In this document: one piece after another, positions 17,511-26,850 of the stretch
How positions within the stretch are numbered: position 1 is the stretch's first letter
Layout: each line of letters begins with the position of its first letter
Assembly (NCBI GenBank): GCA_903954065.1
Contig: CAJBME010000234.1
Location: 1 to 45,598 of the forward strand
From: an uncultured bacterium
GTDB taxonomy: Bacteria; Verrucomicrobiota; Verrucomicrobiia; Verrucomicrobiales; V1-33
Direction: 5' to 3'
DNA: 45,598 nt
Made by a program: the position numbers and the translations under genes
Notes under the pieces: generated by a model
What the model saw: the letters and a program-made list of their open reading frames with translations, nothing else
Databases searched by the model: none
What the model was told of the DNA's origin: nothing

Positions 17511-18914
17511 TTAGGAACCGGAGGACCAGCCGCCGCCGAGTGCTTGATAGAGGCGGATGTAGGCGGTGGTGCGGTCGGTGCGGGTGGAAAGCAGACTATC
17601 CTCCAGCGACAGCAGCGTGCGTTGGGAATCAAGTACGTCGAGGAAGTCGATTTCGCCGGCCTCATATCGCTGGCGTGCGATTTCATCCGCTTCGCGTGCG
17701 AGCTGGGTGGCCTTTTCCAAGGTGGTGAGGCGTTCCGCGGAGCGTCGGCACGCGATGAGCGCGTTCTCGGTGTCGGAAAGCGCTGTGAGCACCGCTTTCC
17801 GGTAGTTAAGCACGGCCTGTTCCTCGCGGGCGCGGGTGGCCTCGATGTTGGCTTTGATTCGGCCGGCGTTAAAGATCGGCGAAGCGATGCTGGAGGCGAT
17901 GCTGGCGGCAGCACTCTCCGGATCAAACAGCCTGCTGCTGGAGAGGGTATCGATCCCTAGGGATCCGGAGAGATTGAGCGACGGATATTGGGTAGCTTCC
18001 GTGGCTCGGGTTGAGGCCGCGGCGGCCAGTACCTGATAGCCCGCTGCGCGCACGTCTGGCCGCTGCCGCAGGACATCGGCGGGGATGCCTACGGCGAGGC
18101 TCGACGGCGGGATCGGAACGCCGTGGCTGCGGGCCAGCCATGTGTCCAAGGTTCCTGGGGTCTGCCCAGCGAGCAGCGCTAGGTCGTTTTTTCCCTGGCC
18201 AATGGCCTGTTCGAGCGCCGGCAGACCCGCGCGGGCAGATTCGAGGCTGCTTTGCGCCTGGGTGGCTTCGAGCGAGTCGGCCTCGCCGGCTTTGAGTCGC
18301 CAAGCCGCGAGTTGGGCGGTTTCTTCGCGAGAGGTGATGTTTTGTTTCAGCACCGCGAGCTTGGCTTCGTTGGCGCGGAGGGAGGTGTAGGTGGCGGCGA
18401 CTTCCGCGGCGAGCGAGGCATGCACTGAGTTTAATTCCTCGCTGGCGGCTCCCAGTGAGGCGGTTGCGGCCTCGACCGCACTTCGGTTGCCACCGAAAAT
18501 GTCCACTTCCCAAGACGCGTCCAACCGGGCCGAATAGGCATCCGAGCTCGTCGTGCCAGCACTGTCGGTCCGGCTCCGCCGGGCATTTCCGGAGACCCCG
18601 CCGTCGAGACTCGGGAAAAGCGCCGCCCTCTGAACAGCGCGGTTCGCGCGAGATTCGCGCACCCGCGACACCGCCGTTTGAGCATCCGGATTGTCCTCTA
18701 AGACCCCTGCGATCAAATGGTTCAGTGTTGGATCATTGAAATGCGCCCACCAGCGCGACAAATCGCGGTCCGGCGAGGCGACCGGAAAGTTTCCCGCGTT
18801 TTTCCACTCCGCAGGCAGTTTCATGTCGTCCCCCACTAAAGTGGAAGTGACAGCGCAGCCGGTCAGCCCCGCAAAGGCGGCTCCGGAGAGGATGAGGACA
18901 CAGACAAAATTCAT
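17511..18914 (-). CDS. NodT/TolC-family outer-membrane efflux lipoprotein
   Basis: A 467-residue outer-membrane factor. I chose the ATG at 18914 because it begins a clear lipoprotein signal, MNFVCVLILSGAAFAGLTGC, with the lipidated Cys at 20. The upstream in-frame TTG at 18959 would bury it. The body has the duplicated OEP architecture: long helices with RVRESRANRAVQRAALFPSL and the second-half equivalent STRATEATQYPSLNLSGSLG, plus the NodT-type segment GIPADVLRQRPDVRAAGYQV. It is the first gene of the operon with adaptor, ATPase and permease, and would provide the channel across the outer membrane. Confidence 0.92.
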   Translation of the reverse strand: MNFVCVLILSGAAFAGLTGCAVTSTLVGDDMKLPAEWKNAGNFPVASPDRDLSRWWAHFNDPTLNHLIAGVLEDNPDAQTAVSRVRESRANRAVQRAALFPSLDGGVSGNARRSRTDSAGTTSSDAYSARLDASWEVDIFGGNRSAVEAATASLGAASEELNSVHASLAAEVAATYTSLRANEAKLAVLKQNITSREETAQLAAWRLKAGEADSLEATQAQSSLESARAGLPALEQAIGQGKNDLALLAGQTPGTLDTWLARSHGVPIPPSSLAVGIPADVLRQRPDVRAAGYQVLAAAASTRATEATQYPSLNLSGSLGIDTLSSSRLFDPESAAASIASSIASPIFNAGRIKANIEATRAREEQAVLNYRKAVLTALSDTENALIACRRSAERLTTLEKATQLAREADEIARQRYEAGEIDFLDVLDSQRTLLSLEDSLLSTRTDRTTAYIRLYQALGGGWSSGS

Positions 18915-18934
18915 AGCAGGAAACAGGTCTAATC

Positions 18935-18959
18935 CGCACGCGTGCGAACCTTTAGTCAA
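18935..18959 (-). promoter_or_regulatory. Candidate promoter/operator of the export operon
   Basis: A perfect 12-bp palindrome, CGCACGCGTGCG (18935-18946), lies 21 bp upstream of the first gene's ATG. A TTGACT box (minus strand, 18954-18959) sits just before it and could be a -35 element, although no good -10 is seen at the right spacing. The palindrome could be an operator for a dimeric repressor. No regulator gene is adjacent. Confidence 0.3.
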
Positions 18960-19186
18960 CCTTAAGCACTCCGAAAAGAATAGGGCGGGCCGAGGACCCA
19001 GTGAGGGCGCGCCGACAATGCCAAATCGCCCGTGGCTTCTGGTTGGCCCGGGAGGTGGGGGAGAATAAGGGTGGGCCAGAGATGACGCTAGGTGAACGAT
19101 CCGACTTTACCATCGCCCCTCCCGGCGCCTGAGTTGTAAATGTATTGGATTCACTCGCCTGCGCTTCGCATCAAACCCATCCTGAC

Positions 19187-19411
19187 ATGAAATCCCGTCA
19201 TTGGCTCATGGCCCTCTGGGTCCTGATCGTTTTCGCCCTGCACCAGGACTTCTGGAATTGGGAGCGGACCACCCCGCTGCTCTTTGGTCTGCTGCCGCCC
19301 GGGCTCACCTACCATCTCGGCTATTCGCTGCTGGCCGCCCTGACCATGGCCTTGCTCGTCCGTTTCTGCTGGCCGGAGCATCTCGAAGACGAACAACCCC
19401 CGAAATCCTGA
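19187..19411 (+). CDS. DUF3311-type small membrane protein
   Basis: A 74-residue protein from ATG 19187 (the frame opens at 19145, but the extra 14 residues are polar and unconserved-looking). It has two hydrophobic segments, about 4-18 (WLMALWVLIVFALHQ) and 43-62 (YSLLAALTMALLVRFCW), separated by LLFGLLPPGLTYHLGYSL. This layout matches the DUF3311 family, which is very often encoded just before sodium:solute symporters. Here the symporter starts 6 bp later. It is probably a small auxiliary subunit of that transporter, by analogy and genomic pairing; no direct evidence. Confidence 0.75.
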   Translation: MKSRHWLMALWVLIVFALHQDFWNWERTTPLLFGLLPPGLTYHLGYSLLAALTMALLVRFCWPEHLEDEQPPKS

Positions 19412-19417
19412 TCTGCC

Positions 19418-21001
19418 ATGATCCCAGCCATCGTCGTTTTTGTTTATCTCGCCATCGTCCTCTACGTCGGCCTCTTTGCCTTCCGCCGCGGCACCGGCTC
19501 CCGGGAGGATTTTTTCCTGGCCAGCCGGTCGCTTGGGCCCTGGATTTTCCTGCTCACGGTGTTTGGCACCAACATGACGGCCTTTGCCATCTTGGGCAGC
19601 TCCGGAATGGCCTACCAGCGCGGCATCGGTGTGTACGGCCTGATGGCTTCATCCTCGGGCCTGATCATTCCTCTGACCATCTTCCTGATCGGGACCCGCC
19701 TCTGGGCGTTGGGCAAGCGCCACGGGTACATGACCCAGGTGCAATATTTCCGGGATCGATGGGAATGCGACGCCATCGGCACGCTCATCTTCGCCCTGAC
19801 CGCGTTGATGATGATCCCGTACGTCGTCATTGGAATGATGGGCGGCGGTCATACCCTGGAGGAATTGAGCGGGGGACTGGTGCCGTATTGGCTCGGTGGC
19901 GCCATCGTCGCGGTCGTCGTCATGCTCTACGTTTTTTTTGGGGGTATGCGCGGAGTGGCTTGGGTCAACGCCTTTCAAACCGTGCTGTTCCTCCTCTTCG
20001 GAGGCATCGCGTTTTTTCTTATTTCGCGAAACCTCGGCGGGTTCGACCGCATCATTGCTGAAATTGCCGCGGATCCGAAGGACTCGGCCCTGCTCACCCG
20101 GGCCCGGATCACTCCTCAGGAGTTTTTCAGTTATGCCTTTATTCCCCTCTCCTCCATGATGTTCCCGCACATGGCGATCATGTGCCTGACTGCGGAAAAA
20201 GTGACCTCCTTCAAGCGTACCGTTGTCTGGTACCCGATCTGCATCCTCCTGATCTGGCTGCCCAGCGTCTTCATGGGTATCGTGGCTGCCCAGCAGTTCC
20301 CCGGGCTGCGTCCGGGTGAGTCCGACGATGTCCTGCTCCGCATGCTCAGCGCTAATACCGACGTCATCATCTCGGGCATTCTCGGTGCGGCCATCATGGC
20401 CTGTGTCATGGCCACTGACTCCCAAATCATGGCCCTGAGCACCATGTTCAGTCAGGACGTCTTCGCTCATTACGGGGGGGCCAAAAAATACGGTGAAAAA
20501 GTCCAAGTCTGGATGGGCCGGGCCTTCGTCATCGTCATCGCCGTCGTCAGCTACGTGCTCGCCCTCACCCTGTACGGGCAAAAATCGATTTTTGACCTAG
20601 CCATCCGTTTCGGATTTTCCGGATTTTCTGCGATGGCGCCGATCATGTTGGCGGCCCTTTTCTGGAGGCGAAGCAACAAATGGGGGGCCCTCGCCGCCGT
20701 GCTCTGGGTCATCGCCGGCATGGCGTTTTTGTGGTGGCTGCAGGTGTATTCTGATGATCTGGCCCCGGCCCGGGGTCAGCCGCCGGCTCGCATTTTCCCC
20801 GCACTGGGCGACCTCTTTCTGCGCACCCCGGTCAATGTCACCATCCACGGTTACATGCCCGTCATGTTTTTGTGCTTGGGATCCGTCTTCTGGATGGTCG
20901 TCGGCAGTCTGCTGACTCGCGCCCCCTCGGCGCGGACCCTCGAGAAGTTTTTCCCGGTGCGTGCGGGCGACGGGGCCGCCGGCCTCTCGTCGGGAAGTTA
21001 A
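19418..21001 (+). CDS. Sodium:solute symporter (SSS family)
   Basis: A 527-residue polytopic inner-membrane transporter with about 13 hydrophobic segments. Family features: the N-terminal FRRGTGSREDFFLASRSLGP (the SSS R-x-t-x-x-e-d-F/Y-a-R element), then FGTNMTAFAILGSSGMAYQRG where the Na+ site and substrate site lie in LeuT-fold members, and GGMRGVAWVNAFQTVLFLLF (the GG-x-x-a-V-x-x-x-D/N-x-x-Q motif). The internal segment ACVMATDSQIMALSTMFSQD matches the conserved D-S-x-l-m-a/s-x-S-s-x-x-x-x-D signature. Substrate cannot be read from the sequence; sugars, carboxylates and solutes such as proline are all transported by this family. It is co-transcribed with the DUF3311 gene (6-bp gap). Confidence 0.92.
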   Translation: MIPAIVVFVYLAIVLYVGLFAFRRGTGSREDFFLASRSLGPWIFLLTVFGTNMTAFAILGSSGMAYQRGIGVYGLMASSSGLIIPLTIFLIGTRLWALGKRHGYMTQVQYFRDRWECDAIGTLIFALTALMMIPYVVIGMMGGGHTLEELSGGLVPYWLGGAIVAVVVMLYVFFGGMRGVAWVNAFQTVLFLLFGGIAFFLISRNLGGFDRIIAEIAADPKDSALLTRARITPQEFFSYAFIPLSSMMFPHMAIMCLTAEKVTSFKRTVVWYPICILLIWLPSVFMGIVAAQQFPGLRPGESDDVLLRMLSANTDVIISGILGAAIMACVMATDSQIMALSTMFSQDVFAHYGGAKKYGEKVQVWMGRAFVIVIAVVSYVLALTLYGQKSIFDLAIRFGFSGFSAMAPIMLAALFWRRSNKWGALAAVLWVIAGMAFLWWLQVYSDDLAPARGQPPARIFPALGDLFLRTPVNVTIHGYMPVMFLCLGSVFWMVVGSLLTRAPSARTLEKFFPVRAGDGAAGLSSGS

Positions 21002-21015
21002 CTTCCCGAAGAGGG
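20984..21015 (+). terminator. Palindrome across the symporter stop codon, candidate terminator
   Basis: A perfect 18-bp palindrome, CGGGAAGTTAACTTCCCG (20991-21008), is centred on the TAA stop at 20999-21001. Arms extend to 20984-21015 with one mismatch and one G-T pair. As RNA it would form a stem with a minimal loop, lacking a T-run after it. It lies between convergent transcription units (symporter and rpoD) and could attenuate both. Alternatively it is a protein-binding site. Confidence 0.4.
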
Positions 21016-21140
21016 CAAATTGTACGATGGGATTTCGATCCCGTGTCCATGTCCTCCCCGCTTTAAGGATTAACGGACCTCTGACGCCACTATCCGCGGG
21101 CGGCTGTGAGGGGGGAGGGGGGAGAGTGGCTGGAGTGCGA

Positions 21141-22901
21141 CTACCCGGAGGTCACTTCGAGGAATCCTTCGAGATGGCGGATGCGGGTGGGGTGACGCAT
21201 TTTGCGCAGGGCCTTGGCCTCGATTTGCCGGATGCGTTCGCGAGTGACTTGAAACTGTTTGCCGACTTCCTCGAGAGTACGGCTGTAGCCGTCGACCAAT
21301 CCGAAACGCTGTTCGAGGACTTGGCGTTCGCGATCGCTCAGGGTATCGAGGACATCTTTGATTTTGTCCTTGAGCAGGTGAAATCCGGTCATTTCCACTG
21401 GGCTTTCGGCGCCCTTGTCTTCGAGGAAATCGCCGAAATGAGCATCCTCGCCATCACCGACGGGGGCTTCGAGGGAAATCGGTTGTTGGGCCATGCGCAG
21501 GACGGCATTGACGCGTTCGACGGGGAGATGGACTTCGTCGGCAATCTCATCGGCGGTCGGTTCGCGTCCGAATTCCTGCACCAGTTGTTTTTGTACCCGC
21601 ATCAACTTGTTGATCGTCTCGATCATGTGGACCGGGATGCGGATGGTTCGCGCCTGATCTGCGATCGAGCGCGTGATGGCCTGGCGGATCCACCACGTGG
21701 CATAGGTGGAAAACTTGTACCCGCGGCGGTATTCAAATTTTTCGACCGCCTTCATCAACCCCATGTTTCCTTCTTGGATGAGGTCGAGGAATGACAGTCC
21801 GCGATTTGTATATTTTTTGGCGATGGAAATGACGAGCCGGAGGTTGGCTTCGACCATTTCTGTTTTCGCTTTGTTCGCTGCCCTCAACGATTTTTGCAAT
21901 TCGGTGCAGGCGGCGCGAAATCCTTCTGGTTCGTGCCAGACGCGGCAGATAAATGGCACGGATGAGGCCGGGGCGGCTCCGGTTTCGATGAGCTTCAGTT
22001 CATCCAGATGGCGGCTGGTGAGTTCCGCCATGTCTTCGATTACTTTTTGTTTGAAGTAAAGTTTACGATACGTCTTGTCCAGCGAGGCCAGAGCGGCTGC
22101 GTTGGCGCTGTTGGCGGCGTCTGCGGTATTGGCCGTCTGATCAGGCGACTCGTTGAGCGGCGCGTTGGTCTTTTGGGAGTGGTGATGGAAACTTGTGATT
22201 TCCGACTGTCGCTGGCGGATGTCGGCCGCGATTTTCGGGAGGGCGCGAGTGTAACGTTCGCGATTTTGAATTTGTTTGTCGATGACGACGCGGTCGATGC
22301 GTTCGTTGCCTTGATGTAGGTTTTCGATGAGATCGACGTAGGCATCGGCGGTGAAACCGAAGCTGTGAACGATTCTTTCGACGTTGTCTTCGGCGATTTC
22401 GATGCGTTTTGAGATTTCGACTTCCTGTTCTCGGGTCAGCAGCGGCACCTGCCCCATTTGTTTGAGGTACTGGCGCACCGGGTCGTCGAGTACATCCAGT
22501 CGGGTATCGGCGGCTTTGCGGGCGCGTTCTTCGGGCTCGATGTTTTCGATGGTCGGGCGGCGGGCGCGGCGCAAGTCTTTGTATTTTTCGACTTCTGCCT
22601 GATCGATGACCGTGAATTCCATGGCCTGCAGGCGGTCGAACACCTGTTCGATCAGATCAGGATTGAGGCAATCCATGGGCAGGGCCTCGTTCAAGTCGTC
22701 GTAGGTCAGGTAATCTTGTTCCTTTGCCAGACGGATCAGGGTACGGAGGCGGGCCTGAATTTCCGGATGATCGATGGAATCATATTCTTCCGGGGAGGCT
22801 GAAGCAACAGGGGCAGCGGCGCAGTCGGTGGACGGCGTATGCTTGCGGGGACGGCCGCGCTTCCGTTTGAGGGAAAGCTCGCTCGTTGAAGTGTCCAGCA
22901 T
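21141..22901 (-). CDS. rpoD: Primary sigma factor RpoD (sigma-70)
   Basis: Group 1 sigma factor of 586 residues from ATG 22901; an in-frame TTG at 22970 would add 23. Region 1.2 is [20 protein letters not shown]. Regions 2.1-2.4 contain [20 protein letters not shown] and the -10-recognition element [20 protein letters not shown]. Region 3 has [14 protein letters not shown], and region 4 has [20 protein letters not shown], the -35 helix-turn-helix. The non-conserved segment between 1.2 and 2.1 is moderately long and Ala/Asn-rich. The N-terminus carries [11 protein letters not shown], an AT-hook-like motif, in place of a recognisable region 1.1. It directs RNA polymerase to housekeeping promoters. 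It follows dnaG by 224 bp, the order known from the macromolecular synthesis operon, but rpsU is not adjacent. Confidence 0.96.
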   Translation of the reverse strand: MLDTSTSELSLKRKRGRPRKHTPSTDCAAAPVASASPEEYDSIDHPEIQARLRTLIRLAKEQDYLTYDDLNEALPMDCLNPDLIEQVFDRLQAMEFTVIDQAEVEKYKDLRRARRPTIENIEPEERARKAADTRLDVLDDPVRQYLKQMGQVPLLTREQEVEISKRIEIAEDNVERIVHSFGFTADAYVDLIENLHQGNERIDRVVIDKQIQNRERYTRALPKIAADIRQRQSEITSFHHHSQKTNAPLNESPDQTANTADAANSANAAALASLDKTYRKLYFKQKVIEDMAELTSRHLDELKLIETGAAPASSVPFICRVWHEPEGFRAACTELQKSLRAANKAKTEMVEANLRLVISIAKKYTNRGLSFLDLIQEGNMGLMKAVEKFEYRRGYKFSTYATWWIRQAITRSIADQARTIRIPVHMIETINKLMRVQKQLVQEFGREPTADEIADEVHLPVERVNAVLRMAQQPISLEAPVGDGEDAHFGDFLEDKGAESPVEMTGFHLLKDKIKDVLDTLSDRERQVLEQRFGLVDGYSRTLEEVGKQFQVTRERIRQIEAKALRKMRHPTRIRHLEGFLEVTSG

Positions 22902-23048
22902 GGCAGGTATGGGGGTCGGCTGCCGGGGGAACAGGCTGCCTCGGGTTGATAGTACTTTGGTAAGCGTCAACGCGCCATGAGCAACAGATTTTTGGGTGGG
23001 CTTTACCTGCTTGTGATCTGGCGCTGGCCGCGCCTTTTGATGGGGGGA

Positions 23049-23104
23049 AGTGCCTTTTTTGTGAGATAGAAGCCATTCAGGCTTAACGAACGAGTGCCTT
23101 TTTG
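23049..23104 (-). repeat. Direct repeat pair upstream of rpoD
   Basis: AGTGCCTTTTTTG (23049-23061) and AGTGCCTTTTTG (23093-23104) are near-identical boxes spaced 44 bp apart start to start. A small inverted repeat (AAGCC/GGCTT, loop ATTCA) lies between them. They sit in the 224-bp dnaG-rpoD gap and may be paired binding sites or chance; no promoter hexamers are clear. Confidence 0.35.
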
Positions 23105-23125
23105 GGGAAAAATTCGTGGCAGTGA

Positions 23126-25003
23126 TCAGAACGGGGCCACGCTGGCGGGGAGTCGGGCCATTTGCGCGGCTTCTCGGGCGAGGCGAGTCAGGGCGGCGAT
23201 TTCAGCGGCCAGCACCAGCTGGTCCTGAGGTTCGGTTTCGCGGCTGCGCAGGCGGGCTTGCAACTGGTCGATCTGGCCGCGCAGCCACTGAGCTTTCAGG
23301 TGGTAGAAGGCGGCCCGGGCGGCGGCCAAGTTGCCGGTAGGGGAGGGGTCGGCGAGCAGGGTGTGGGCGGCTTCGCTTTCTCGGGTCGAGAGGGAAGCGA
23401 AGAAAAGCGCGGCGGCGGATGGGTTATCGGTGGCGAAGTCTGCTTCTTTCCAGAGGCGTTGCAGAAACTCGGTTCCGGCGATGTGCGACCACCAATCGGT
23501 TTCGCAGCCGCGCAGCCAGGCGCGTGATTCGTCGTCGGTCAGGAGCAGGCGGCAGAGGGCGACGATGGCGGGATTGGCGGGCAGAACCGGGGTGTCATCG
23601 ACGGCCGGGGTGTCGCCGGTGGCGGACTGGGGCGCCCGGGCCCGGGCTTCGGTGGATTCTTCGTATTTTCGTTCCCGTCCGGCCTCGCGGGCGGCGCGAA
23701 TGACGAGTTTGCGCACGTCGTCGGTGGGGACGGCGAGGCGGGTGGCCGTGCGGTTGATGGCATCCTCTTGCGCCGCTTTTTCGGTCAGGCAGGCGATGCC
23801 GGTGGCGAGTTCCCCAGCGACGCGTAGACGCTCCCGGACCTGACTGAGGTCGGTGGTCCGGGTCAGATGAGTGAGCTGGAAGTCGAAAAACCCAGGAGCC
23901 GCTGCGATAAGGTCGCGAAAAGCCTGCCCTCCATCGCGGCGGACCATCGTGTCAGGGTCGTCGCCGGGCGGTAGCTCGGCCACGCGGACATGAATGCCCG
24001 TCCGCGCCAGAATGGCGAATGCGCGGCCGGCCGCTTTCACGCCGGCATTGTCCGCATCAAAACACAGTACCGTTTCATCCGCCAGCTGGTGCAGGCGGCG
24101 GGCATGATGCTCGGTGAAGGCGGTTCCCAGCGGCGCCACCATGGCCTCGATACCGGCTTCAACGCAGGTGATGAGGTCGAGCTGGCCTTCGCAAATGATG
24201 GAGCGTTTTTCCCGGGTGATGGCGCGTCGCGCGCGGTCCAGTCCGAAGATAACGCGCGACTTGTTGAACAACGGCGTCTCAGGTGAGTTCAGGTATTTGG
24301 CGCCCTGAGCCTCGGGGTCGAGCAGCCGTCCGCTAAAAGCGATGACTTCGCCTTGTTCATTGGCAATCGGAAACATCAGGCGCCCGGCAAACCGGAACCA
24401 TGGCTCCCGGCGTCGCCGGCCATCGTCGTCCACAAATATCATGAACCCTCCTTCGGCCAGTAATTCATCGCGAAACGGCATTTCACGTGCCCATTTCAGC
24501 AGGCGAACGGGATCGGGTGGGGCAAATCCAATTTTCCATCGCCGCGCGGCCTCGCCATCAAATCCCCGGCTCCTCCAGTAGCGTCGGGCGGGTTCTGCCT
24601 GCGGGTCGGACAACAACAATTGGTGAAACCATTCGCTGATTTCCCGATGGAGATGCAACAACTCCTTGCGCTGGCGGAAAGCGCCCAGTTCCTCAGCCGA
24701 GTCTTCGGTCTCGGTAATCGGCAGGCCCGCGCGCTCCGCCAGTCGGCGGACCGCATCAGGGAAACTGACGTGCTCGTACAATTCTACAAATTTCACCACC
24801 CCGCCGCCCGCCCCGCAGCCGAAACACTTGAAAATCTGCCGGCCCGGATTGATCTGAAAACTCGGAGTGCGCTCACTGTGAAACGGACACACCGCTTTGT
24901 AGGCAGATCCCGCCTTCTTGAGCGGAAAATACGACTGCACCACCGCCACGATGTCGCTCGCGGCGATAACCTGCTGAATCGTTTCTTCGCTAATCCTTCC
25001 CAT
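23126..25003 (-). CDS. dnaG: DNA primase DnaG
   Basis: A 625-residue primase of normal family length. The N-terminal zinc-binding domain has Cys39, His42, Cys60 and Cys63 (VCPFHSE and [10 protein letters not shown]). The catalytic core begins with a basic RNA-polymerase subdomain ([19 protein letters not shown]) and the Toprim fold: the Glu motif EGQLD at 272-276, DAD at 316-318 (CFDADNAG) and DPD at 349-351, the acidic residues that bind the catalytic metals. The C-terminal third (about 440-625) is the variable helicase-interaction domain, Ala/Arg-rich here. It synthesises RNA primers at the replication fork with the replicative helicase. Located just upstream of rpoD on the same strand. Confidence 0.96.
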   Translation of the reverse strand: MGRISEETIQQVIAASDIVAVVQSYFPLKKAGSAYKAVCPFHSERTPSFQINPGRQIFKCFGCGAGGGVVKFVELYEHVSFPDAVRRLAERAGLPITETEDSAEELGAFRQRKELLHLHREISEWFHQLLLSDPQAEPARRYWRSRGFDGEAARRWKIGFAPPDPVRLLKWAREMPFRDELLAEGGFMIFVDDDGRRRREPWFRFAGRLMFPIANEQGEVIAFSGRLLDPEAQGAKYLNSPETPLFNKSRVIFGLDRARRAITREKRSIICEGQLDLITCVEAGIEAMVAPLGTAFTEHHARRLHQLADETVLCFDADNAGVKAAGRAFAILARTGIHVRVAELPPGDDPDTMVRRDGGQAFRDLIAAAPGFFDFQLTHLTRTTDLSQVRERLRVAGELATGIACLTEKAAQEDAINRTATRLAVPTDDVRKLVIRAAREAGRERKYEESTEARARAPQSATGDTPAVDDTPVLPANPAIVALCRLLLTDDESRAWLRGCETDWWSHIAGTEFLQRLWKEADFATDNPSAAALFFASLSTRESEAAHTLLADPSPTGNLAAARAAFYHLKAQWLRGQIDQLQARLRSRETEPQDQLVLAAEIAALTRLAREAAQMARLPASVAPF

Positions 25004-25104
25004 GCTCGAACCACCCTAGCATTTCCCGAGGGTTTCGCGGTGCGAAAACGTGGAATCGATACTTTTGCGGGCACATGGCCGCAGATGGTGTAGACTTGCG
25101 CACG

Positions 25105-26748
25105 ATGAAGGGGGTTTTCCCATGCTGGCTCGCAGGTCGACGGCACCCGTGGCTGTCGGCATTTTCGGCGTTGTTCGCATTGTCGATGGCGACGGCCGTG
25201 GTCGTGGCCGCCGAAACAGCGGTGCCAGCGGTGCCAGCGGTGTCGGCTGCGCCAGCTAGAACGACAGGGCCTGCGGCGTCGGCGGGTGAAACGACCGTGC
25301 CGCGTGTCGATCGCAAGCCGGCTGGGGCCGAGACTTTGAGCAGCAGCGGAGCCTTTTTGGTGCACGGGTCGGAGCGGTCGGATCGGAGTGTGGTGGTGGC
25401 GGCGGCTGAGGAATTGCGTGAGGAAGTGTCGCGTTTTCTTGACCGTCAGGAGCGGCGAGGGGAGGGGGCAGAGGCTGGCGAGCCGGTGCCGCGCGAGCCT
25501 GGGCGGTCGATTGTCATTCATCTGTGGCTTCGCGGTGATGCGCAGCCGGCGGTGCATCCGCGGCTTTACCGGGTGGACGGCGTGCCCCAGCCGGTGCTTG
25601 GGGTGGTGCTGGCTCGGGCCGCGCTGGTGCGTTCTGACGATTTCCGGCGCGAAATGATCCGGGTTTTGCTTGTGGAGAGGATGATCCGGATGGCTCCGGG
25701 GGAGGCTGCGCCCTCGCGAGGCGAGATGTTGCCGGCGTGGCTGGAGACCGGGGTGATGGAAGCGCTGGACCATGTGCGGGCCGGTCGGCCGAGCGCCCGG
25801 TTTGCCACGCTTTTTGGCAGCCGTCAGATTATGACGGTGGATGATATTTTGACGGTGCAGCCGGCCACGCTGGATGCTGGGGCGAGGGAGATTTTTGCTT
25901 CGTCGGCGTGTTGTCTGGTGATGGCGTTGCTGGAGCAGCCAGAGGGTCCGGAGCGGTTTCGCCGGTTTTTGGAGGCGGCTCCGGGCCGGGAGGGGAGCTG
26001 GCAAAATTTGCTGGTCCGGACTTTTCCGGGGTTGGCCCTCTCCAGGCACAGTCTGGAAAAATGGTGGGCCCTGCAGGCCGCGAGCCTCGCGGCTCCGGAT
26101 CTTCTGGAACCGATGTCCGCCGCGGATACGGACGCTCTGCTCGCTCAAGCCCTGATCGTGCGCTACCGCCCGGGCGGTAGCACCACCGCTCCTTCACCCG
26201 TCGGGCAGTGGCTTCGAAACTGGATTCCGGGACGGTCCGCTTCCGCAAAGCCTTCCTCCCCAGCGGCTGCCACGGCTCCCGCCGCCGGGGCACCCGCGGA
26301 CCCGCCTCCCGCAAACCCGCCGCCCGCCGAAGAGGAAATGATCCCTCATACCGAGCTGGCCCGCATCGCCAGCTTGCCTCGCCGCGCTGAAGTGCTCAAA
26401 GCCAACCAAGCTGCCCTCTCTACTTTGCTGCTGCGGGCGTTTCCCCTGCACCGTCCCATCATCCAAGAATATCAAAGGATCCTCGGCCGCCTCAGCCTCG
26501 GAAAAATCAAAGGATTGGCCGGTTCATGCGACGAATTGGCCGCGCGCCGTACCGAAGTCTTGGCCATCGCCGAAAATACCACCGACTTGCTCAACTGGTA
26601 CGAAGCCACTCAGCGTGACCAACTCAGCGGTACATTTGAACGGTATTTTGAGATGCTCGATCATCCCAAGCCCCCGCCGGCTTCCCCCGTCGTCGATCCC
26701 ATTGCCCGGACGCTCGATGAACTCGAAGTGGAATTTGCTACGCCTTAA
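25105..26748 (+). CDS. Secreted protein with a degenerate peptidase-MA-like domain
   Basis: A 547-residue protein from ATG 25105 (an in-frame ATG at 25075 would add 10). A signal peptide is likely: Arg pair, then LSAFSALFALSMATAVVVAA with cleavage after about residue 36. A Pro/Ala/Val-rich linker follows. The central region has the layout of gluzincin peptidases of the MA-like kind: a helix where HExxH normally sits, here reading LLVERMIR (about 188-195), then LPAWLETGVMEAL (about 209-221), which parallels the LP-x-W-L-x-E-G-hydrophobic element of that family. The His residues are missing, so it is probably catalytically dead. A Pro/Ala-rich linker (about 375-420) leads to a helical C-terminal domain. 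It is divergent from dnaG and convergent with the pyrophosphatase gene. No closer homologue recognised. Confidence 0.7.
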   Translation: MKGVFPCWLAGRRHPWLSAFSALFALSMATAVVVAAETAVPAVPAVSAAPARTTGPAASAGETTVPRVDRKPAGAETLSSSGAFLVHGSERSDRSVVVAAAEELREEVSRFLDRQERRGEGAEAGEPVPREPGRSIVIHLWLRGDAQPAVHPRLYRVDGVPQPVLGVVLARAALVRSDDFRREMIRVLLVERMIRMAPGEAAPSRGEMLPAWLETGVMEALDHVRAGRPSARFATLFGSRQIMTVDDILTVQPATLDAGAREIFASSACCLVMALLEQPEGPERFRRFLEAAPGREGSWQNLLVRTFPGLALSRHSLEKWWALQAASLAAPDLLEPMSAADTDALLAQALIVRYRPGGSTTAPSPVGQWLRNWIPGRSASAKPSSPAAATAPAAGAPADPPPANPPPAEEEMIPHTELARIASLPRRAEVLKANQAALSTLLLRAFPLHRPIIQEYQRILGRLSLGKIKGLAGSCDELAARRTEVLAIAENTTDLLNWYEATQRDQLSGTFERYFEMLDHPKPPPASPVVDPIARTLDELEVEFATP

Positions 26749-26782
26749 TACTGAAAGCAGAGAGGGCCAGGGCCGTTGTTTC

Positions 26783-26826
26783 GTGAGGGCTGATGTTGGC
26801 GCTGTGTGAGGGCTGATGCTGGCTCT
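26783..26826 (+). repeat. Imperfect 23-bp tandem repeat
   Basis: Two copies of a 21-bp word starting GTGAGGGCTGATG (26783-26803 and 26806-26826) with two mismatches and period 23. It lies in the 102-bp gap between the convergent secreted-protein and pyrophosphatase genes. No hairpin or T-run was seen. Confidence 0.7.
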
Positions 26827-26850
26827 GACACAGTGCCGGTCTGCCGCGGG

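Noticed and set aside
19201..20061. Plus-strand open frame overlapping the DUF3311 and symporter genes
   Set aside because: Out-of-frame shadow, His/Arg/Pro-rich; the symporter frame carries the family motifs.
19649..20581. Minus-strand open frame of 310 codons
   Set aside because: Antisense to the symporter, Asp/Glu/His-rich composition typical of complement reading of membrane-protein codons.
20961..21794. Plus-strand open frame of 277 codons
   Set aside because: Antisense to rpoD; the minus strand encodes conserved sigma regions across the whole stretch.
22901..22970. TTG at 22970 as the rpoD start
   Set aside because: The extra 23 residues look random and the ATG at 22901 directly precedes the basic N-terminal motif; kept only as an alternative.
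24180..24195. DnaG has EGQLD instead of the familiar EGYMD
   Set aside because: Variation at these positions is common in primases; the catalytic Glu and the DAD and DPD acidic residues are present.
24793..26148. Minus-strand open frame of 451 codons
   Set aside because: Arg/Pro/His-rich shadow of dnaG and the secreted-protein gene; no motif, and both real genes are well supported.
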